From G963665925 sp963665925 (GTDB lineage: Bacteria > Bacillota > Clostridia > Peptostreptococcales > Acidaminobacteraceae), in the NCBI GenBank assembly GCA_963665925.1, contig OY762511.1, forward strand, positions 2,542,001 to 2,606,000: a DNA stretch of 64,000 bases, in the 5' to 3' direction. The translations under genes were made by a program, and so were the position numbers. This document shows positions 51,336 through 59,248 of this stretch, piece by piece (position 1 is the stretch's first letter; each line of letters begins with the position of its first letter). Below the pieces are notes generated by a model that was given only the letters and a program-made list of their open reading frames with translations, made no database searches and was not told the DNA's origin.

Positions 51336-52131
51336 TGTACTAGAGGTTGAAAATTTGAATGTTGCCTATGGCAGGCAGCGTGTTCTTGAAGACATATCCT
51401 TCAAAGTTCAAAAGGGTGACTATGTAGGCGTGGTTGGTCCCAATGGCTCTGGCAAGACGACACTTATGAAAGCCATACTGGGTCTGGTTGAGGCAGAATC
51501 GGGGCGTGTGCACTTTGGAAACGGAATTGAAATTGCGAGAAGCAAAATAGGATACCTTCCCCAGATTGCCATAACAACAGACAGTCTCTTTCCTGCAAAG
51601 GTTGGCGAAATAATTGAAATGGGACTGCTCGTTCAGAAGAAGTTTCCTAAAATTCTCTCATCCGATGAGAAAGTGAAAGTGGACAAAATCCTGAACGAAC
51701 TCAGCATATATGAGCTCAAAGATAAAAAAATCGGACAGCTTTCAGGCGGACAGCAGCAGCGTGTGCTCCTGGCACGTGCCATGGTCGGAGAACCGGAAAT
51801 CCTCATACTGGATGAACCGACGAGTGCCCTTGACCCCAAAATCAGAAATGAGTTTTATGAGCTGATCAAAGAGCTCAATGAGAAGAGACAGGTTACAATT
51901 CTGCTCGTTTCACATGATATTGGTTCTGTTGGAAAGTATACGAGTAAAATGCTCTATCTGGACCACAAGCTGGTCTTCTATGGGGATTACAAGGCGTTTT
52001 GCCATTCGCCGGACATGACCAACTACTTTGGCTATGAAACGCAGCATAAAATGTGCTGGCAGCACGGCGCCAGAACGAATAAACCTCTGCAGGTCGTGGA
52101 CAGTTCTCAGGTGGCAGGAGGTAGAAAATGA
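51328..52131 (+). CDS. znuC: Zinc/manganese ABC transporter, ATPase (ZnuC-like)
   Basis: A 267-residue ATPase. Walker A is VGPNGSGKTTLMKAIL, signature LSGGQQQRVLLARAM, Walker B ILILDEPTSALDP, and LVSHDIGSVGKYTSKM carries the switch His. ATG 51328 follows AAAGGAGGG and overlaps the end of the regulator gene. The conserved part begins at the start codon; the open frame upstream to 51049 lies inside the regulator gene. It has a short C-terminal tail with two Cys. Confidence 0.93.
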   Translation: MSNVLEVENLNVAYGRQRVLEDISFKVQKGDYVGVVGPNGSGKTTLMKAILGLVEAESGRVHFGNGIEIARSKIGYLPQIAITTDSLFPAKVGEIIEMGLLVQKKFPKILSSDEKVKVDKILNELSIYELKDKKIGQLSGGQQQRVLLARAMVGEPEILILDEPTSALDPKIRNEFYELIKELNEKRQVTILLVSHDIGSVGKYTSKMLYLDHKLVFYGDYKAFCHSPDMTNYFGYETQHKMCWQHGARTNKPLQVVDSSQVAGGRK

Positions 52132-52937
52132 TATTCGAAGCCATTCAGTATGCCTTTATTCAAAAGGCCATCATCGCAGGAAGTCTTATAGCCTTGTCCT
52201 GCGCATTTTTAGGTGTTTTCCTTGTTTTGAGAAAGTTTTCCATGATTGGTGACGGGCTTGCACATGTGAGCTTTGCCACAGTGGCACTTGCACTCCTGCT
52301 GTCCGTATCTCCCCTTCTTTTGTCCATACCCCTTGTGATTATGAGCTCCTTTGTCATACTCAAGCTCAACGAAAAGGCAAATCTCCATGGTGATGCAGCC
52401 ATTGGCCTGGTTTCGTCGTTTTCAGTGGCCTTGGGTATCGTGATTGCATCTATGGCAAAGGGATTCAACGTCGACCTGTTCAGCTACCTGTTCGGAAGCA
52501 TTCTTGTCATCAGTGATCTCGATGTGTATCTCAGCATTGGCCTTTCTCTGGTTGTCATTGGAGGCGTTGTCCTTTACTATCATGATTTGTTTGCAATTAC
52601 CTACGACGAAAACTTTGCAAAAGTGAGCGGCATAGAAGTGGAGAAGCTGAACTATATGATTGCAGTCATGACTTCAATCACTATTGTTCTTGGTATACGC
52701 GTTGTGGGAACAATGCTGGTTTCAAGCCTTATTGTATTCCCGGCGGTTACGGCACTTCAGATATCCAAAAGTTTTAAAGGGGCCATGACAATTGCGGCGC
52801 TCACAGCTGTAATCTGTGTAATTCTTGGTGTGTTCACGTCTTTCCAGTTCAATCTGCCTACAGGCGGTACAATCGTCATATTCAACGCAATTTGCTTCAT
52901 GGGCGCATTCGGCTACAAGCTGGCAGTTAGAAACTGA
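52128..52937 (+). CDS. znuB: Zinc/manganese ABC transporter, permease (ZnuB-like)
   Basis: A 269-residue ABC-3 family permease with about eight helices. It begins with FEAIQYAFIQKAIIAGSLIA, carries VLRKFSMIGDGLAHVSFATV (the family cytoplasmic loop) and RVVGTMLVSSLIVFPAVTA. The start overlaps the ATPase stop by 4 bases (ATGA). It completes the znu operon. Confidence 0.92.
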   Translation: MIFEAIQYAFIQKAIIAGSLIALSCAFLGVFLVLRKFSMIGDGLAHVSFATVALALLLSVSPLLLSIPLVIMSSFVILKLNEKANLHGDAAIGLVSSFSVALGIVIASMAKGFNVDLFSYLFGSILVISDLDVYLSIGLSLVVIGGVVLYYHDLFAITYDENFAKVSGIEVEKLNYMIAVMTSITIVLGIRVVGTMLVSSLIVFPAVTALQISKSFKGAMTIAALTAVICVILGVFTSFQFNLPTGGTIVIFNAICFMGAFGYKLAVRN

Positions 52938-53025
52938 TGGTGTGAGAAATGCGGTTTAACCTTATGGTATTGCGGGGTAATAATAAGTACAGCAGTCATT
53001 AAACTGATGAAGTGGGGTTCTCATT

Positions 53026-54145
53026 ATGACGAATGGACGACTAAGTACTTATACAATTACACTCCTGATTATATTTACACTTATATTTCATGTGTCTAGA
53101 AAAGAGAATCGGTACCGAGGCTCCTATGAATATTTTCGGGCGATTCTCATTGCTACGGGCGCCCTCACAACACTGGAAATGATCAGCTGGATGTTTGATG
53201 GCGTGTTGACTGATTTCGCGCGTACGTTCAATATAATCTCCAATTATTTGGTTTTGTACGCCAGTGCTCTGCCAGTTACATTCTGGTTCATGTACTTTGA
53301 CTACAGAAGTTATTTTGAAGATGAAAAGTTAAAGCTGCGCAGACTCTACTATCTGGTCATGAATCTGATTATTGCGACTGCGGTAACCATGAATTTCAAA
53401 ATCCAGTATCTGTTTGAGATATCGGCTGAAAATCATTATGTGGGGCATTATGGTGCATCTATACTGGGGGGGGATACAAGTTCTCTTCATTCTGACATAC
53501 ATAATGGACAGTCTTAAAAACCGTAAGATCATTCATCCGAAGATTATGCGCAATATAGCTCTGCTCGCCATATTGCCGGTAATTGGTATTGCCCTTCAAA
53601 CACTGTTTTATGGCGGTGTATTCATTTGGCCAATGATGACCTATGTCTGTCTATACACTTTCTTGCTTATTGAGCGTGAAGAAATGACAAAGGACCCTTT
53701 GACAGGCCTTGCCCTTCGAAGTCAGATGGAGACACGAATCAACAACAGAATCCGAAAAAACAGGCCGTTTTCATTGATCATGCTGGATCTTGACGGGTTC
53801 AAATCGATTAATGATTCCTATGGGCATGTGACTGGAGACCGTATTTTGGTGGACTTTTCCGCCATTCTGACCCATGCCATCCGAAAAATTGATACAGCCT
53901 ACAGATACGCAGGAGATGAGTTTATTTTACTCATAGAAACAGATGAAACAGGTGTGGCTCAGCGCGTGGTAGATCGAGTTCTTGAGGAAATCACCAAGTA
54001 TAACAGCCTATCCAGTATGACACTGCCTCTGGGAACAAGTTTTGGTGTGCTGGAGTTGATTGATACGCAGGGGCTGGATATAAATCAGATACTGGGACGT
54101 GTGGATGAACTCATGTACTCCAACAAGCGTGAAAAGAAAGGCTAA
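53026..54145 (+). pseudogene. Diguanylate cyclase split by a one-base frameshift in a poly-G tract
   Basis: Two frames together encode one protein: residues 1-147 (53026-53473) with a membrane part of about five helices, and the rest from the following frame, with two more helices and a GGDEF domain (LTGLALRSQMETR, LDLDGFKSINDSYGHVTGDR, and YAGDEF as active site). The frames meet at a run of eight G (53466-53473); one G fewer would give an uninterrupted 372-residue protein. An RxxD inhibitory site (RKID) precedes AGDEF by five residues. As written the gene encodes only a membrane fragment. It may be phase-variable, a recent mutation, or a base-calling error. Confidence 0.75.
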
Positions 54146-54206
54146 GCGTACGAAACGTTTGGGGACCTATAAGATATGATTGACTGAATGCACTTAGGAG
54201 GCCGTT

Positions 54207-55055
54207 ATGAAATTTATATCATCAGTTCAAGAGATCATAAGAGCAAGAAAATCTATTAGAAGCTATACCGATGATCCAATCGGATTGCACGACAAGGATA
54301 TTCTGGAACAGCTGATGTCTGCACTGAACACAGACCGGTTCAGATTCGTCATGATTGATTTCGCTTTTGAAGAGAACACAAAAGTTGGAACATACGGCAT
54401 GGTTCGAGGGGCAAGTGCCTATCTGGTCGGAATTATGAAAAGAACCTGTGCAATCGACCCCTATGTATCCTTTGATTTTGGTTACAACTTTGAAAAGATA
54501 ATCCTCAAGGCAACTGACCTTGGGCTCTCGACCTGCTGGCTTGCAGGAACCTTCAGCGCAAAGGATGTGGAAAAGCTGGTTTCGCTGGGGGCGGATGAGC
54601 AGATTGTCATTGTTTCGCCCATAGGACATTCTGCAGAAGCGGGACTGCGTGAGAAGCTGACGCGGTTCCTATCTAAGGCAGATAATCGCAAGCCTTGGAA
54701 AGAACTCTTCTTCATTGATGACCTGAGTACACCGCTGGGGGCGTCTGAGGCGGGCTCCTATGCAGATGTTCTCGAAATGGTCAGACTGGCTCCTTCGGCA
54801 CGTAATGTTCAGCCCTGGCGGATTGTCAGGAAAAATGACAGATTTGATTTCTATGCATTTAAGGCCATGAGTAAAAAGTCGACTGTACATAGACTCAATT
54901 TGACTTATAACGACATGGGCATTGCCAAAGCCCACTTCGAGCTTGCTGCAACGGAACTCGGACTTAAGGGCCATTGGGACTTTGAGAGTGAGCAGATGGA
55001 AGTGATGGATGATTTGAAGCCCATCGGGTCATGGGTCTGTGAAATGAATGAATAA
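54207..55055 (+). CDS. Nitroreductase-family protein
   Basis: A 282-residue protein of the putative TM nitroreductase (PF14512-type) group, built from two nitroreductase-like halves. FMN-binding elements are ARKSIRSYTDDPIG at the N-terminus and RLAPSARNVQPWRIV in the second half; GLSTCWLAGTFS is the dimer motif. TAGGAGG precedes ATG 54207. FMN-dependent reduction of quinones or nitro compounds is likely; the substrate is unknown. Confidence 0.83.
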   Translation: MKFISSVQEIIRARKSIRSYTDDPIGLHDKDILEQLMSALNTDRFRFVMIDFAFEENTKVGTYGMVRGASAYLVGIMKRTCAIDPYVSFDFGYNFEKIILKATDLGLSTCWLAGTFSAKDVEKLVSLGADEQIVIVSPIGHSAEAGLREKLTRFLSKADNRKPWKELFFIDDLSTPLGASEAGSYADVLEMVRLAPSARNVQPWRIVRKNDRFDFYAFKAMSKKSTVHRLNLTYNDMGIAKAHFELAATELGLKGHWDFESEQMEVMDDLKPIGSWVCEMNE

Positions 55056-55072
55056 GATAAGGCCCGTAAAAC

Positions 55073-55105
55073 AAACAGGTCAGGCGCTAGGCGCCTGACC
55101 TGTTT
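55073..55105 (-). terminator. Terminator of the small minus-strand gene
   Basis: A perfect 15-bp stem (AAACAGGTCAGGCGC, loop of three, then its complement). The minus-strand tail reads GTTTTA. It overlaps the stop codon of the next gene and may also stop the nitroreductase transcript. Confidence 0.75.
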
Positions 55106-55373
55106 ATATGTCCTTGAGCAATGTTTTGATCATATCCAGCTTAGAGTGAATATCTTGTGATGTCGAAGACGTATCACTCCCAGTAAGATATTTTTCAATC
55201 GCTGAAAGCTCGTTTACAATAAATCCTGCACTTGAGATTTCAGGCGATTTATTCAGAATGTCCACAGCTTGCTTTGTCCAAACAAGGCACATGGAAATCT
55301 GGCTATGTACTGTAAAGTTTGATTCAATGAATTCCATACAGAAATTTAAAGTATCTTTAGAAGACTGATCCAT
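55104..55373 (-). CDS. Small protein of unknown function
   Basis: An 89-residue acidic, likely helical protein with no membrane segment or signal peptide. It starts at ATG 55373, 8 bases after GGAGGG, and has a terminator at its end, so it is a real gene. The sequence is not recognised. It might resemble ferritin-like or metal-sensing helical bundles (two Cys and one His in the first half), but that is only an impression. Confidence 0.6.
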   Translation of the reverse strand: MDQSSKDTLNFCMEFIESNFTVHSQISMCLVWTKQAVDILNKSPEISSAGFIVNELSAIEKYLTGSDTSSTSQDIHSKLDMIKTLLKDI

Positions 55374-55508
55374 AAAATTCCCTCCATTTGTTTATTACAT
55401 TATATCCATTTATAGCAAGGAACACTCAATTATAGCATTTAAAGCAGTATGAATACAAAGAAATGATAAAGCACACTGAAATGGGGTATATATAAACAGG
55501 TGATGTTT

Positions 55509-56363
55509 ATGAGAAAAATTTTTGCATGGACGCTTGCGGTGCTCCTTATTGTAATTGGAGCAGCAAGCTTGATTCGAACGGAGAACCCTCCTGCGCAGAT
55601 GGCTGTAGATAACACAAGCAGCTTGGTTATTGGTGAAGGGGAGGTGTGCGCACCCTATGTGCCACAGGGAACTGTTGAATACGACGCAAGCTGGACTGGG
55701 GTCTATCCTGAAATTGAAGCATATGAGAAGCCCTATTCAACTGCGACCTTTGCCCTTGGCTGATTTTGGGGTCCGGCTGCAAGGTATGCAGTTATTGACG
55801 GTGTTCTTAGAACCCGTGTAGGCTATGCTGGCGGTGGTGCCGCGGCACCGAACTATAAGGATACGGGTCTTCATAGCGAGGTTGTTGAAATAGACTATGA
55901 TCCTGAGATTATATCCTATGAAGTCTTGATAGATATTTTTTTCGCCGCCCATAATGAAACACTTCGACCCTACGACCAGCGAGTAAAAAGCATCATATTT
56001 TACAGGTCGGAGGCAGAAAGGCGTTTGGCCCAAAAGAAGCTTGAGGAAATCAGAGAAATGACAGATCCCAAGGAATCGGTCTATACGGAAGTAAAACCCC
56101 TTGAAGTCTTCTATTTGGCTGAGCCGGAGCATCAGAACCGCTCTTTGAAGCTTGAGACGTCCCTTTATGGGGAGCTGGAAGAAATCTTTAAAACAGATGC
56201 GCAGATGATGCGCTCAATTCTGGCTTCAAAACTGAATGGATATATTTATGGCTATGGCACGATGGAAGGCGCACGGGCTATTCTGGAACAATCGGGACTC
56301 TCAGAGGCCTCGAGGAATCGCGTCATTGAAGTTATCGAAAACAGACCATATATTCTTGAATAA
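55509..56363 (+). CDS. msrA: Selenoprotein MsrA (selenocysteine at TGA 55761-55763)
   Basis: A 284-residue MsrA with one in-frame TGA. The frame runs on past it: the segment around it is ATFALG-U-FWGPAARYAVIDG, where MsrA proteins have the catalytic GCFWG, so the TGA stands exactly at the nucleophile. Conserved VLRTRVGYAGG, TGLHSEVVEIDYDP and FYLAEPEHQNRS follow. An 11-residue basic-hydrophobic start (MRKIFAWTLAVLLIVIG) is a signal anchor, so the enzyme acts outside the membrane. After the Sec there is no Cys at all; one Cys (EVCAPY) lies before it. A ~70-residue C-terminal extension is beyond the normal MsrA end. ATG 55509 follows AGGTGAT. A selenoprotein MsrA is known from Clostridium sp. 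OhILAs. Confidence 0.85.
55764..55800 (+). promoter_or_regulatory. Candidate bacterial SECIS hairpin
   Basis: Eighteen bases after the TGA, GGCTGCA (55775-55781) pairs with TGCAGTT (55787-55793; two G-T pairs) around the loop AGGTA. Distance from UGA to loop (about 18 nt) and a G among the first two loop bases meet the known rules for bacterial SECIS elements bound by SelB. Confidence 0.7.
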
Positions 56364-56369
56364 CTACCT

Positions 56370-56416
56370 AAAGGAACAGGCCGTATCGAGTTGACTCGCT
56401 GCGGCCTGTTCCTTTT
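56370..56416. terminator. Bidirectional terminator between msrA and rpsD
   Basis: A perfect 14-bp stem AAAGGAACAGGCCG with its complement (56402-56415) around an 18-nt loop, U-rich tails on both strands. Confidence 0.9.
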
Positions 56417-56426
56417 ATACTTCTAT

Positions 56427-57026
56427 CTACATAGCCCGTGAATAGTATTCAACAACAAGGTGGTCGTTGATCTCTACCGGAATTTCTGACCGCTCTGGGT
56501 ATCTGAGAAGCCTGCCTGTGAAAAGCTCTGGGCTCTTATCCAAATAAGGATAGAGACGCCGTGGCGTGCTGGAAAAGGTTGTTGAAAAATGGGCATTGCC
56601 TCTCGATTTTTCACGAAGTGAAATTACATCTCCAACAGAAACCGCATAGGAAGGAATATCTACCTTCTGGTTATTTACACGGATATGCCCGTGGACAACC
56701 ATTTGGCGAGCCTGCCTAATGGATCTTGCAAAACCAAGTCGGTAGACCAGGTTGTCAAGGCGTGTCTCCAAGCTTATGACGAGCGCTGCACCGGTGGTTT
56801 CGTCGCTTTTGACAGCGCGTGAAACATAGCGTCTGAACTGCTTTTCCATAACTTCGTAGTAGGCTCTAAGTCTTTGTTTCTCAAGAAGCTGAGTACCGTA
56901 TGACGACAGCTTTCCTGCGTCTCGTGCCTGGCCGTTGCCGGCACGGTTCATTGCTTTTGGGTGTCCGCAAACATTCAAATTCAACCTTCTGCATTGTTTG
57001 AAGCGCGGACCTCTCATCCTTGCCAT
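56427..57026 (-). CDS. rpsD: Ribosomal protein S4 paralogue (stand-alone)
   Basis: A 199-residue S4. The N-terminus is MARMRGPRFKQCRRLNLNVC; it has only two Cys and not the CxxC pair of zinc-binding S4. The S4 RNA-binding domain is present (ETRLDNLVYRLGFARSIRQARQMVVHGHI). Clostridia often carry two or three S4 genes; this one is alone, not in the alpha operon, and has its own promoter with a Fur-type box. The start at 57026 follows GGAGATG. Zinc-lacking paralogues of ribosomal proteins are often used under zinc starvation. Confidence 0.9.
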   Translation of the reverse strand: MARMRGPRFKQCRRLNLNVCGHPKAMNRAGNGQARDAGKLSSYGTQLLEKQRLRAYYEVMEKQFRRYVSRAVKSDETTGAALVISLETRLDNLVYRLGFARSIRQARQMVVHGHIRVNNQKVDIPSYAVSVGDVISLREKSRGNAHFSTTFSSTPRRLYPYLDKSPELFTGRLLRYPERSEIPVEINDHLVVEYYSRAM

Positions 57027-57086
57027 AAATATCATCTCCATAACATAAATTTTCTGCCGCGATAATTTATGCCGTACAACGAAGGT

Positions 57087-57130
57087 ATTGTATCATGGAT
57101 GCTCTAAAATGTAAATGATAATAATTATCA
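57087..57130 (-). promoter_or_regulatory. rpsD promoter with adjacent Fur-type box
   Basis: On the minus strand TTTACA (57110-57115), 17 bases, TACAAT (57087-57092). Directly upstream of the -35 lies the perfect 7-1-7 palindrome TGATAATAATTATCA (57116-57130), the canonical Fur/PerR/Zur-type box. Confidence 0.75.
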
Positions 57131-57485
57131 ACTGATAAGAACCCGCTGTACCAGACTTTATTCAGTTTGAACACCGGGTGGATAGGGGCGCCATACAGGG
57201 GGCTTCTCAAAATTCGACAACAATGTTAAGGATTCTTCAAAAAGTTGAATTGTCAGACGAATGAAATTCGGAAAAAGATTTTGGTTATTGTGAATAAATT
57301 GACGCATGTATTAATTTGGAAATAATGCGTAAAAAACCTGTCAAACAGGTTTTTTGTGACTAAAATGAAATACATTTATGAACAGGTGGCTGCAATGGCC
57401 GCAGAGAGAAAAAGTCAGGAAACTAAATGTGGAAACAAACTGAATTGACCTATAATACAGAAAATTCGATATAAGGCAAAAATCA
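57131..57485. other. Intergenic region with an orphan terminator
   Basis: No gene is seen in the 57027-57573 gap. At 57331-57356, AAAAAACCTG pairs with CAGGTTTTTT around TCAAA; it is a strong bidirectional terminator with no gene on either side within 200 bases. It may end an unannotated small RNA or act in the leader of the permease gene. A TTGACG lies at 57298-57303. Confidence 0.55.
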
Positions 57486-57513
57486 TTGAAATGGCTTTCC
57501 ATGGGCGTATAAT
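57486..57513 (+). promoter_or_regulatory. Promoter for the amino acid permease
   Basis: TTGAAA, 16 bases, TATAAT; 60 bases before the start codon. Confidence 0.7.
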
Positions 57514-57573
57514 TGCTTCTGAGAGGCGCATCGTGTGCCGAAATAATAAAAATTTTCTTAGGAGGTTTCGTAT

Positions 57574-59103
57574 ATGTCTGCGAAGTCAAATAATGGGGGA
57601 CAGCTTACGCTGGTCTCGCTCGTACTCATGATTTTTACTTCAGTATTCGGTTTTGCGAATATGCCGCGTTCGTTTTATCTGATGGGTTATGGTGCAATTC
57701 CTTGGTATGTGCTTTCTGCAATTACTTTCTTTGTCCCATTCGCATTTATGATGGCAGAATATGGTGCTGCATTTAAAAACGAAAAGGGAGGCATCTATTC
57801 ATGGATGAATAGGTCCGTCGGTCCCAAATATGCATTTATCGGCACATTTATGTGGTATGCATCCTACATCATTTGGATGGTAAATGTGGGTTCGGCTATT
57901 TGGGTTGTACTTTCCACAGCACTTTTTGGCAGGGACTTTACAGGCACCTGGTCAATCCTTGGTCTAAATTCGACGCAAACCCTGGGTGTGCTTGGCATCC
58001 TTTGGATCCTGTTCGTTACTTTTGTTTCAACAAAGGGTCTGGACAAGATAAAAAAGATCACTTCTGTTGGGGGTACTGCAGTTGCACTGCTTAATGTGGT
58101 TCTGATTGTTGGTGGTGTAATCGTACTCGTCTCAAATGGATTTGAACTGGCTCAGCCAATCAACAGTGTTTCTGACTTTGTAATTTCTCCAAATCCGTCT
58201 TACCTGAGCCCGATTTCAATGCTGGGATTCCTGGTGTTCGCAATATTTGCCTATGGCGGTATTGAGGTTACAGGCGGTCTGGTTGACCAGACTAAAGACG
58301 CGCATATCACATTCCCTAAAGGGGTAACAATCGCTGCAATCGTCATTTCAATCGGATATGCAATCGGTATCTTCACTGTAGGGATCTTTACAAACTGGGG
58401 ACAGGCTCTTGCTGGAGACGGAATCCATATGGGCAATGTCGCGTATGTGATTATGAATAATCTTGGCTATGAACTGGGTCATTCCTTTGGCTTATCAGAA
58501 GCTGTGGCAGTTTCACTTGGAAACTGGGTTGCGCGTTATGTCGGCGTATCCATGCTGCTTGCACTGACAGGCGCATTCTTTACACTGACATACTCACCGC
58601 TGAAGCAAATGATTGAAGGAACGCCAAAAGAGCTTTGGCCGGAATTCATTTCTAAAACAAAGGACGGCATCCCTCAAAACGCCATGTGGGTACAGGGCGG
58701 CATGGTTTGTATCATGATTGCCATGGTATCTTTCGGTGGAGATGCGGCAGCAGATTTCTTTGCTAAGCTTGTCCTTATGACAAACGTAGCCATGACACTG
58801 CCATACATGTTCATTTCAGGCGCTTTTATCGGATTCAAAAAGAAGTCTGAAATTGAAAAGCCATTTGTTGTCTACAAGAATGTCACGTTTGCAGTGGTTT
58901 CTACAATTATCGTTACCGTGACAGTCGGTTTTGCCAACCTGTTTACAATCATTGAGCCGGCAATGCACGGTGATTTGGAATCAACGTTGTACAGTATTGC
59001 AGGACCAATGTTCTTCACTGCGGTAGCGAGCATTCTGTATGGTAACTATGAGAAGAAACTCAAGCGTGCAGGCGAAGAAAAGAGAAAGCTTCAAAACGCA
59101 TAG
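57574..59103 (+). CDS. APC-family amino acid permease (YjeM-like)
   Basis: A 509-residue transporter with about 12-13 helices. It shows the APC N-terminal SVFGFANMPRSFYLMGYG, EKGGIYSWMNRSVGPKYAF (helix 2-3) and FAIFAYGGIEVTGGLVDQTK (helix 6 substrate region). The overall form is closest to YjeM and glutamate/GABA antiporter-like permeases. AGGAGG precedes ATG 57574. Single-gene unit; the amino acid transported is unknown. Confidence 0.85.
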   Translation: MSAKSNNGGQLTLVSLVLMIFTSVFGFANMPRSFYLMGYGAIPWYVLSAITFFVPFAFMMAEYGAAFKNEKGGIYSWMNRSVGPKYAFIGTFMWYASYIIWMVNVGSAIWVVLSTALFGRDFTGTWSILGLNSTQTLGVLGILWILFVTFVSTKGLDKIKKITSVGGTAVALLNVVLIVGGVIVLVSNGFELAQPINSVSDFVISPNPSYLSPISMLGFLVFAIFAYGGIEVTGGLVDQTKDAHITFPKGVTIAAIVISIGYAIGIFTVGIFTNWGQALAGDGIHMGNVAYVIMNNLGYELGHSFGLSEAVAVSLGNWVARYVGVSMLLALTGAFFTLTYSPLKQMIEGTPKELWPEFISKTKDGIPQNAMWVQGGMVCIMIAMVSFGGDAAADFFAKLVLMTNVAMTLPYMFISGAFIGFKKKSEIEKPFVVYKNVTFAVVSTIIVTVTVGFANLFTIIEPAMHGDLESTLYSIAGPMFFTAVASILYGNYEKKLKRAGEEKRKLQNA

Positions 59104-59248
59104 GCTGGGCAGCTTTTAATCTAAATATTGCAAATGAAAAGCATCTATCTGCTGGATAGGTGCTTTTTTTGTGCCTATGAAGTGTATGAATGTAATAAGA
59201 GTGAAATTGCCGTATGGCAATAACGTGTTGCATAAAGCGAGGTTCATC

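Noticed and set aside
53026..54145. Programmed -1/+1 ribosomal frameshift at the poly-G run
   Set aside because: No ribosome binding site-like stimulator or downstream pseudoknot was seen, and a G run is not a usual slippery site; slippage of DNA or a sequencing error is more likely.
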